From Anadara kagoshimensis (Eukaryota; Mollusca; Bivalvia; Arcoida; Arcidae): a stretch of DNA of 64,000 nucleotides. A model generated the notes under the pieces. It saw only the letters and a program-made list of their open reading frames with translations, was not told where the DNA came from and made no database searches. How positions within the stretch are numbered: position 1 is the first letter of the stretch; the number at the start of each line of letters is the position of its first letter. Of this stretch, positions 46,501 to 58,500 are shown one piece after another. The position numbers and the translations under genes were made by a program. The DNA lies in assembly GCA_021292105.1 (NCBI GenBank), contig CM037857.1, positions 34,294,680 to 34,358,679 on the forward strand, given 5' to 3'.

Positions 46501-49500
46501 AAAATCTAGAGAGAAATAATTTTAATGATTAAAACATAAGAGTTTTTAAAGGCTCACATCAAATCATCACAGCAAAAAATGATAATAATCTAGTAGATTA
46601 TCTTCACAACAAATCTGTCAGCGCTGAAAAATGTAAGGTCTGAAGCAATAATGGCGTTCACCATTGTACCATGTGTTGCCCCTGAACACTGATGCAGAAC
46701 TAGTTTTGCAATTAGATAAAGAATCTGTTTTCTAGAAAAATGACACTGTTTTCCAGAAACATGACACAATGACACAATGCCAGTAATACATGACACTAAC
46801 TTCTTGGTACTGCAAATTAAAGAACTTTTAGCCACATACAGACATAAATGGGCATCACATGGTGCATGGATGAACCCGATTACAATAGCGATGAGGTGAT
46901 CAATTACAATGGAAGATGATTATGAATTACAAGGATAATTGGAAGATATCTACCCACCTCATCAAGTTCTCTCTGCGCTGCTGCCATTTCTTCCTGAGGG
47001 GTGCCTTTGGGCTGTTTTCTGCGATTTAACATATCTGATGTGTGCTGTTTGATTCTACGTTCTAATTCTCGTATTCTAGCTGCCCTACAAACAAAAACCA
47101 ATATGTGACATTCAATGTTAATTCATTCATGCATGTATATTAATAGAATCTAACACCGGTAAGAGTAAGACAGATATCTCAAACGAGGAGGAATATTTTC
47201 AAGTCCAGAACAAGCTTTGGCAAGAATGCCCTTTATTTTTTCATAGAATTAGATTTAAAAGTATGAGAAATCCTATTAATGCAGGAGATTGCTTGTGTGC
47301 TCTGCCTCAACCAGGGTGAGACAGGGAAATCTAGCACCAGTGAAATAGTTAGATTCCCTGGTCACATACATACAGTAGAACTTCGATGGCTCGAAGTCCA
47401 TTATAGAAAATTAAATGTCCCTTAAAAAATATTAAATTCACGATGATATCTCAAAGTTTTCAAACTTCATTTGTAAATAAAATGTTGAACTTCGAACTGC
47501 AAATCTATCGATATTGACAGTTCATTTGAATTAAATAAATTTGGTTTAAAGTAAAAGTAAATAACAACAATTGATGCTATAAAATAAACTTACTTTTGTT
47601 ATCGTAATAATACAGAGCACATGTATTGCCGGTTATTAATGATCACTGGAACTACCGGTAATACACATTGCCATCACAGGCACTAAGGGTCAGGTATTTT
47701 TTATTTATTTTTCAATTTATTATTTTATCGACCAAGCAATGATATATTTTGCTATTTTATCATATCTGACAATGTTCTGAACTAAATGCACCAGAAATAA
47801 ACTGATTTTATTGCACTTTAAAATTTTCTTGATTTTCTCTATATAAAAACGAACAAGGCATGCAACTCAAAATTTGCTATAAAGAGACTCACGAGGTTCC
47901 CCATTTGTTTTTTCGTTTTTAAGCGCTATTTAATTGCCATTGGTGCATGGTTAAATCTAAATCGATATTATCTTTAGGATTTCCATTTCAATAACACATC
48001 AAATTAACTTTTCCTGGCGAAAACAACAAAATTTTAATTCAAGCGACGAAACCACTGAGCGATCACGGAAGTGAAGAATCTGCTTGTTTCTGTTAGAATT
48101 TCTCTCTACAGAAAGGCATACCAAACCTATATCCGAGGTGTTCCGATAATCATGCGATAAACAGTGATTGCCATGCGCATTTCAATGAAATGTAAAAATA
48201 ACAGAATCTGAAATTCTATGATGAGGTAAAAAGTCAATCATCTGGCGTGGACTTATGTGTTTTACCGATCAAGCACCCGCGGGTCGTAATCGGATTAAGA
48301 GATTTCTGAACTGATCACGGTTAATTACTAATCCTGAGTAACACTCTATGTTCCAGTTATTTCGTTTCGCTCTGTTACTTTCGGTGAAATCTGTACCATG
48401 GCTTCATCTTGTGTTTTGTTTACAATGACTGACTACATGTCATTCTGATAAAATTGTATTCGAGCGAAAGAAGTTGTATTTTCACCGAATTTACACCTTC
48501 GAGAAATATTTATTATTCGAGCTATCGTAGTTCGAGGAATCGAGGTTTATTTACATATGGTTTAATAGGGATTTAGACGGGACCGGCAGATGACTTCGAG
48601 TTATCCGGGGTATTCGAGGCATCGACATTCGAGCGATCGAAGGTCTACTGAATGTGAAAAATAACAGTTTGTAGCTATTTAACATCTTAGTTCCTCAGGT
48701 TATGATAATAACAAATGAACAAGAAAATACAAAACAAGTGAACTCAGTGAATTAGGATTCCCCATCAGTAGGTGTTGTGTGATTTCCACTTATGTTGAAA
48801 TGGCTATAACTCCAATAAAAATAAACAAACCAATTCGGGTTAACAATATGTGCATCTCGTATTAATGTTGATGCTGTGCAACAAGTTTCATAAAATAATG
48901 CTTCATAGTTTTAGAGAATTACCTTAGACAAGAAGTGTCTGGATGGAAGGATGGAAGTTTGAATTTATCATCCCTCTCTTTGTTCGAAAGGCAGGGGTAA
49001 CAAGACAATATACCTATCTGGACCTCAAATTTTAACAATGATAGATAGTATGCATAGAAACATGCAACTTAAACTTTAACCTTATAATTAACATAAATTA
49101 TTGCTACATTGGTGATATTCATAACCAGAGTCTTGTTGTACTGTAAGAATAAATGCTATCATTGAAGTGAGGAAGTAGGAACATACTTTTCATCTTCTAT
49201 TCTTTGTCTTGTAGTTGGAGACATACTACGTTGTATCTTTTGTAACTTTTCATGAGCATTCAATACATCTTGCTGTAATAGATTGAAATAGTATAAAAAC
49301 TTCACAATTTGCTAAATGCAGACAAACCTGTCTATAAAGGCCAACCAAGAGAACCTGTTAAAAGAATCTTTATAAGCACATGGTCATTATCTTAACAATT
49401 TGCTAAATGCAGACAAACCTGTCTATAAAGACCAACCAAGATAACCTGTTAAAAGAATCTTTATAAGCACATGGTCATTATCTTAACAATTTGCTAAATG

Positions 49501-52500
49501 CAGACAAACCTGTCTATAAAGACCAACCAAGATAACCTGTTAAAAGAATCTTTATAAGCACATGGTCATTATCTTAACAATTTGCTAAATGCAGACAAAC
49601 CTGTCTATAAAGGACACCCAAGAGAACCTGTTAAAAGAATCTTTATAAGCACATGGTCATTATCTTAACAATTTGCTAAATGCAGACAAACCTGTCTATA
49701 AAGGACACCCAAGAGAACTTGTTAAAAGAATCTTTACATTGTCACTATATCCATATTATAATAAAAATATTAGAACCATCATGGTACTTAATAATAATCA
49801 TGCACAGTAAAAACCTGACATAATGCCCATCTATAACTTTGCCACCTCACTTATCACCACAGCATTTTGAAGTCCCAAAGTTGGCTTCTTTTATGTTTTG
49901 CTTTATAAGTCTCCCACCTTGTATAATGCCAAAATCTGACTAAACAAATGACAGTGATGAATAGAGGTTTTGCTGTATTTAAACATTTGATGTCTTAGTC
50001 TTACTATCAATGTTTATCGTCTAGTACCACTATCTGTAATTCCTAGCCAAAAACTTGCTACCATTAGGCCTTACAAGAGAATTTTACAGAAATGCTTAAA
50101 GAATAACTAGGATGTAAGTATCCTGTATATACCTATAACGAGTCATTAGTACTGTGCTGGTTTGATTTATTCCTAGGGGCTGCTACGGTAGCCAGAGAGG
50201 ACTAACAACAAAGGTAAGAAAGCAACCAACCATACCAAGGGTTTTTGCATTATCTTTTATATTTGATTTGTAGTTACAGTTTATCATGTACAAACCCCAA
50301 ACATGTCATAATCATCATGACAACATGAAGAATGTAGAATGCAGACATTATTCTGTTAATATTGCATTCTTATTCAATATAAAATGTCTCTGTATAGAGA
50401 AAATTATGGGGATTTGACATGTTAGAAAATCTGACAAATGAATGGCCACTTTGGGCATACAACATAATGTAGTTAAGCATTTAGCTGCCAAAGTGACTGT
50501 CCAAGAGATGAGTGAACTTGCTAGAAACCTTCCAGCTTCTTTCATAACACCCTGCATTAATTGACAGATCGCTGGCCACGCCCATAATGTTCCGACAAAG
50601 GCCGCCATCACGGTATCAAAGCAGCGTCACGGCAACTAATGACGTACTAGTGTCAGTGACGTCATTAAACGGCGCAATTCAGGTCGAGTTTTCATTCTTT
50701 TTGCGTGTAATTCAAGCATGCCAGACCTTTGTTGGAACATTGTGGGTGTGGTCAGCGATACGTCAATTGTCAAATTATCTATAATAAACACTGTTTAGTG
50801 TAATCTCTTACCTTTATTCTTTCTTCATTAGTTGGTATTTTTATATGGTCTTCATCAATGTCAAATGGTGCTGTCCTCACAGGATCCATAAAATCTAAAT
50901 CAAAACATGTGTGCTATTAACGTTATCACAATTTAATAGAGAACAAGAGGCCCATGGGCCTTAACGCTCACCTGAGGAAGAGTACATATCTTATGCAGAG
51001 GTTCAATGGTCAATGACATTAATAAAAGAGAATATCAAAATTTTCAGCAGTAAGGGCCAATAATATGCAAGTATTTTTGCAAATTAATTATAATAATTAT
51101 TATATAAGGATGCTATATATAACATATTTAAAGTCTAGCTACAATATATAATATAAACAGCTAAAACATCTGTATTTTAAAATGTGCATTAGGTTAATAC
51201 CTACAATATTCCAATATACATGCCTATACAAAGAGTTTATAGTTTTTGAGATAATTAACCATTGAAGTATTCATTTGCATCTATGACCTTGACCTTTGAA
51301 CCTATGACCTTCATTCATATATCAAAATGATCGATAGGCCAATACCTACAATATTCTAAAATACATGCCTATACAAAAAGTTTATAGTTTCTGAGATAAT
51401 TAACCATTTAAGTAGTAGTTTGCATCTATGACCTTGACCTTTGAACCTATGAACTTCATTCATATATCAAAATGATCTTGTGCAAATGCCTACACTATTC
51501 TAATATACATGCCTATACAAAAAGTTTATAGTTTCTGAGATAATTAACCTTTTAAATATTCATTTGCATCTATGACCTTGACCTTTGAACCTATGACCTT
51601 CATTCATATATCAAAATGATCATTAGGCCAATACCTACAATATTCCAATATACATGCCTATACAAAAAGTTAATAGTTTTTGAAATAATTAACCTTTTAA
51701 GTATTCATTTGCATCTATGACCTTGACCTTTGAACCTATGACCTTCATTCATATATCGAAATGATCATTAGGCCAATACCTACAATATTCCAATATACAT
51801 GCCTATACAAAAAGTTTATAGTTTTTGAGATAATTAACCATTTAAGTATTCGTTCGCATCTTTGACCTTGACCTTTGAACCTATGACCTTCATTCATATA
51901 TCAAAATGATTGTTAGGCCAATACCTACAATATTCCAATATACATGCCTATACAAAAAGTTTATAGTTTTTGAGATAATTAACCATTTCAGTACTTGTTT
52001 ACATCTGTGACCTTGACCTTTGAACCCATGACCTTTATTCATATATCAAAATGACCATTGTGCCATTACCTACAATATTCTGATATACATGCCTATACAA
52101 AAATTCATAGTTTTGCAGATAATTAACTATTTTGGTATTCTTGGACAGCTGTGACCTTGACCTTTGAACCCATGACCCTGATCTATGTATCAAAATGATC
52201 GTCATGTCAATACCTACAAACAACTGAAAATCCTACGCCATTATCACAAGAAATGTTAAAAAAATAGCATTTTTTATCAAAGGTCAAAATTTGGGACATG
52301 ACCTTGACCTTAGACCTTGACATCAATTGAAAGAAAATTGCAAGACAAGATCAACAGTGAAAACTCCATACAATTATCTTCAGCGGTTATGAAGTTATAA
52401 CAATAAATGTCTCATTTTAAAAATTACGTAATTTTACGCAAAAAATGCGTAACCCATTTTTCGTCTAATTTTCATGAAAAACACAATTTTAATGTTCCCA

Positions 52501-55500
52501 GGTATGCTGAATCCAAATATCCAATCAAAATTTGCCTGCACCTTTTGGTTTCAAAGAAGAAGATTTTTTTGTCTATTTGCTATTTTTAGTAACAGCGGCC
52601 ATGTTGTTGGGCGTGGCCAAACCCCGAACACAATTTTGAAAGGCTGTTACCTAGGCATGATAGTCACCGAGTTTCATCAAATATGGCCCAGTAGTTTTGG
52701 AGGAGAAGATTAAAATGTAAAGTTTACACACGACGCACGACGGACGAGGCACGACGAACGACGGACGACGGACGGTGATAGATTGCAATAGCTCATCTGA
52801 GCCTTTTGGCTCAGGTGAGCTAAAAATTTGAAATTTGAATTTTAGTTGGAGTGGAGTGGAGTAGAGTGATGGTACCCAGTACTGAAACCCTAGTCAAGAT
52901 TCATTTACTTGATATCAAGGCAACCAGTTTTGGGATGGTGGAGGAAACTGGAGTTCCCACATAAAACCTTCCTAATCTTGATCTAAATGCTCTCCTTGCC
53001 AGAAGGCGCACAAGGCAGCAATGCTATCATTCCATTTTTGTCTGTCATTCACTGCTGCTTTGGTTGTGTTCCACAGAAAATCACAAATCTTTAACAATTG
53101 AAATGACAAACTTTCTTATATTAGGATCTGCCCAAGTGGGATTCAAACCAAGTCCCATAATTTCAATTATTTACATATTATTTAGTGCTTAATTAAGCAC
53201 AAATCTATAATTGTGAAAAAGGTTGAAAGAAAACTGAATTATCATAGTCTATAGTGAACATATATCTAAAACATATACAGTAAAACCTGTCTATAAAGAC
53301 CACCCAAGGGAACAAGTAAAAGTGGCCTTGTAAAAATAATATAAACAAAGAACAATTGGTATACAATTCTACTGGCCTTTATAAGCAGATGACCCTTATA
53401 TAGAGATGACCTTTAAGGCAGGTTAGACAACGTTACCTTTTGTGCCCTTTTGAAGACTTTCAAAGTATTTCTTCTGTTGTAGTGCTTTGGTTTCACTTCT
53501 CCATTCCTTTAATAGCTCCTGATCCCTGTAAATAATTTCAATAAGTTATTTTATAAAAACTGATTTATTTGAAATTTAAAATACAGTGAAAATTGTATAA
53601 AAAGGCCACTAATGGAACTCGCTATGGAATATTGATTTTAAATACACAGTGATTTCCTTAAGATTTGTAGGACAAATCCAACAGCTTAGGGGTCAAGTAT
53701 TTTGAAGGCAATTCTGAGGCCATAGAGAGATGATATTGATGATTTTTTAGAATAAAATCAGGGGCTTCTGTTGATAAACAGAAGACTTAGAACCATATTT
53801 TTTTCTGGAATAAAAACACAGAAACTGTATGTTTGAGACAACCCTTGTGGTCATAGTGACTTAATTGGGTTTGGGATCAATCAAACACTTTCAAACATTG
53901 CTGAAAGTCATTTATCCCAAGCGTTCTTGTAAGTTTGACTACACGCTAACCCGAATCAATACATTTTCATACACGGCAAGTAAAGTTGCAATCATACTTT
54001 AAAGACAACCCAAGTTACTAAGGTACAGAAATTTGAAATTGAAAATTTACACACAGAGAAGATGCCAGAAATATACTGGCGAAACTAGTCGATGATTAAA
54101 GAATAGATATATTGTTAACTAGTGTTTAGATCTAATTTATTCCCTACTAAAAATATACATGGGTATATATATTCAGTTACCTGTAATTTGGTTATAATAA
54201 AATCACTATATTTCTTATATACATACTTCCGTCTTTGTAATATAGCATCTGTTTTTTCTTTTAAATCTTTAATTTTTGCTAATTTTCTCTCTTCATTCAT
54301 CTTAAAATTGACATATTCAGCAGGTGGGGGTTCAGGATAAGGATTGACTTTCCAAGACATTACACTGCTATTGTTTGATGCTGAATTCCTTCTAGAACAA
54401 AAACAAACATACATGTATAACAAATTTTTTTAATTATGGACTAAATACCAGCAATATCTTATAAATATACAGATCTTTTCTTTCAAAAAATAGTCTCAGA
54501 AAAAGATTTGATTTCATATTGTGGAAATTGAATAAGGTAAAATAAGGTAAAACTGAATAAATATTTTTTTGTTGTTGTTTTGTTTTGTTTGTTTGTTTAT
54601 ATGTGAAGTAAAGAAATATGTTGCATGATGGACTAAAATTTTGGCCTTTAGAATGTTAACAAATTTTTTGTTTATGACCTAATGACCTATAATTTGACTG
54701 AAAATGACTCAAATTTCATTTAAATTTCATCAAGAGTATCAATCTGGGCAAGTCTGATTAAGATTAGAGGAGTGAACAATGAAATGTTGACAGACAAGGA
54801 TCAAGGGACAAAGACTGATCATTATAGCTTACTTAAGCCCTTTGTGCTCAGGTGAGCTAAAAAACTAAAAATTTCAGATTAGTGTGCAAGTCTTGTCAGA
54901 TAATTTCGTATGTAGGGTTTACATTTTGGGATACAAAAATATTACTTTGGCACGATTGAAAGAGTGTCAAGATACTTTTATATAGCTAACCGTGATGACT
55001 GTTCTTCAAGGTCAATTTTTCTAGAAATTTTTCCTATCATCTTGTTATAAGATTTGATCCGAATTGAATAATAAATCAAATTTTGTCATAAATTCTCAGA
55101 ACATGTTTATACAGTATATTTCTGCTGTATTTGTCTTTTCAAATATAAAGACGACATGTTAATAGCTTAAAAGATTGAGAATTATTACATTGTCACAAAT
55201 GTTTTTGAGCACAGTATGTTACATTATGAGTCCTGAATAACAGGATGAATATAGTAGCACTAATGTAATTTGACAATACTACTGATTTTACCAAGTAAAA
55301 TTGTCAACAAACAATATAACTCATAAATGTAAATAAATCATTTAAGACAGAATAGGATGAGTTAATTCAAAAGTAAAATTGAAATGGGCTAGAGGATTTG
55401 AAGAAAAAAAAAAACAAAAAAAAAAAACCTGACAAATATAGTTTGAATTTTAAAGCAGGTTCAGTGTGTGTGGTATTGAGGAAAAGTTATAGATGGGAAG

Positions 55501-58500
55501 ACTGCTGGTGTTGCATGAAATATATTGTTAGTATTTTATTTTTAAACCTCCAGAATCCATGTTATTAAATAAACCAAACGATAAACTGATATTCCACCAC
55601 ACAATTACAACCAAACAGTATAAAGAAAACAAAAATTACAATCTACTCTTAAATAAAACCTTGAACAACTATACAAACAATTATAGAATAAATAACAAAT
55701 TACATGTAATAAGTTATAAGTTCTCCAAGGGAAATAACCATCAAAATCAAACTTGACCAAGATATTTTCTCATAGTATTCCTGCACATCATCCATCATAG
55801 CTGAATACCAGTATGTATAAATCATAGCATCCAATATAATGCTGAACAAGGCTTTACTGTGTTACATCATAACTCTCCTGCACAAAGCTAAACAGTACTT
55901 CAAATATGTTTTTGAACACACACAATCATAAACAAACACCATACCCACATAAAGACACCCATGTACACACTATAGCACAACACCTGATCAACCACATATA
56001 TAGACACCCATGTACACACCATAGCACAACACCTGATCAACATATATAGACACCCAAGTACACATAATAGCACAACACCTGACCAACCACATATAGTACA
56101 CACCATAGCACAACACCTGACCAACCACATATAGTACACACCATAGCACAACACCTGACCAACCACATATAGTACACACCATAGCACAACACCTGACCAA
56201 CCACATATAGTACACACCATAGCACAACACCTGATCAACAGTCAATATAGCATTATACATGTATGATAAACAAATAACAAACATGATATATATACTGGCC
56301 ATCAACACCACCATCAGTTAAAAGCACATCAATACCACATATATCTGTTATCAGAGTATGTTTTATACACACACATGGATCAACCGTACAGTATATATCT
56401 ACCTCTCTTTGGGAGTAGATGCATCTCGTTTTTTATCAAATGGCCGTATAAAGCTTTAGAATAAAACAAAATTTATAAATAATAACAAATGGTTTAATTT
56501 TGATTATATTTATAAATTTAGTAAAACCTGCTATAGCAAACACTAGTATACAAAGACCACCTGTCCATTAAGATCACTGTTTAAAGGTTCTTTTGGTCCA
56601 AGCATATTTCTTAGGTCTAATTGAGGATTTTTATATACAGATTTTACTATTTATATAAAATCTTAGTAAAACTTATTGGTCTTATTGACCAAATTATACA
56701 TCAAGGGTAAAGCAAAGGCTATTAGGGGTGTGCAATATTACCGGTATACCGGTATATTGCGGTATGGCAGGGTCGATACAATATACCGGTACGCAAAATA
56801 AAAAACCGGTATACCGCAGAAAATTAAAAAAAAATCAGTAGATTATGCTTTACGGTCATTATTTTGTTAATTAACACTCAATAGACTGTAATATCATCTT
56901 TATCTCGTAAGTGTTTGTCAACTACATACAACATAAAGCGCGTCTGAGATACAGACATGTATACATGTTATAACCGATAATGGCAGTCGACGAAGTAAAA
57001 CTTGTCAAAAACAAATGAGCAAAGACAAAAGTGTGGGAACATTTTAAATTTAGGCAAATAGTGGGGACTATTAATGAAAATATAGCATTATGCACTGTGT
57101 GTAATGCAGACGTTAATTATGCTGGGGGTACAAGTAATTTTACTTCGCACATTCGCTGCCATCACCCAAACTTGGATGCCGGTTCGTTTATCTTTTAAGC
57201 ATTCATTAACTTTGCAATATATTGCAATATGTATTGCAATATTTTCTCAAATATTGCAATATATTGCAATATGCTTTTTTTCCCAATACCCACCCCTAAA
57301 GGCTATGTACTTATTTTATATAAAAAAGAGTTTTTATTATGTCTGCCATAATACATTATCAAATTTGAGTTGAGTAATGGTGTTTTACGCCCCAGTCAAG
57401 AATATTTTACTTATATCGAGACATTGCCAGCTATAGAACATGCTGAAATTTTGTCTGTGTTGCGCTGATGGTATTATACAGCGGGGTTCTTTATTGTGCC
57501 AAGCCTACTGTGACAAGGAACTTTATTATATTTTAAGTTCCCATCCGAAAGAACTGTCTTTCATTCCGTAATGCCAAGTGCTTGGTGAAAGAACATTCAC
57601 TACCCACTTTCAAGTTTTGGGGCAGACTTAACAACTGAGCTACAGCAGTGGTTGTTCTAATCAAAATAAGATACCGAGTCCTGATCTTATATTCAACAGC
57701 CATCTTATTTTTTCAGTTTCATATTCTTCAACCTCTCTCTTCAAAATAAAACCCAAACTCCCTTCCATCAATAACTGAATGTTAAACTGCTTTCTGTTTA
57801 TTGGAATTTTCTGTCTGGATTCTATGCATATAAAATCATTACGCACATTTGTATTTTTTTAACCTATTTTAAATCTTTGGTAAAATTAAAATTAAAATGA
57901 AAAAAAAAATCCACTCAGAAATTTTTCTGCTCAAAAAATACAATAAAACTAGTCTCCAGAGGGATTATGTGTTAGTTGTAATTCCAAAGGATTTGAAAGC
58001 CCATAAATCCAACTACAACCAATCAAATCAACTTAAAGCCATCAACAACCATTCAAAAACCAATAACAATAAAACTACACCACAATAAAATACGACTTTA
58101 TTAAACAGGTGACAAATTACAATGAAAATTAAGAAATTACAACACAGAAATTTAAACATAATTTTTATATATTTTAAAGTAAATGTATTTAAACCTAATG
58201 ACAGTTTTAATTATAAGAATGACATAAAGATAATTATTTTAAAATTTATATCACTCTGGCTCAATAACACAATCATCAGATCAGTGTGTTTTGTGAAATG
58301 TGTATTGCTTTTCATCAGTGAAATATGTATTGTCTTAAATTTTAACATCACACCAACCATGTTGCAGCTATAACAAAGTGATTTATAGGAGTTAAGTTGA
58401 GTAATGGTGTTTAACATCCCAGTCAAGAATATTTCACTTATATCGAGACGTCACCAGCTATAGGCGAATGTGCAGAAATTTTCCCTGTGTGTTGCGCTGA

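Larger units (their letters stand above)
43077..46957 (-). other. Intron of the host gene
   Basis: Holds a perfect hairpin (43804-43873), a possible alternative first exon (44531-44573), a less AT-rich patch at 44,930-45,010 with several CpG and a plus-strand ATG in good context, and a C17-18 run at about 45338-45355. Otherwise no feature was recognised. Confidence 0.5.

Noticed and set aside
49305-49740. CRISPR-like array
   Set aside because: Units are contiguous 91-bp copies with no variable spacers, in an animal intron.
55900-56314. 112- and 108-codon minus-strand frames rich in CCAMVCTICGW
   Set aside because: Produced by the 38-bp minisatellite.
57661-57846. Exon or LINE remnant (REVEEYETEKIRWLLN)
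   Set aside because: Protein-like, but no splice sites and the neighbouring host exons already match in phase; no recognisable domain.
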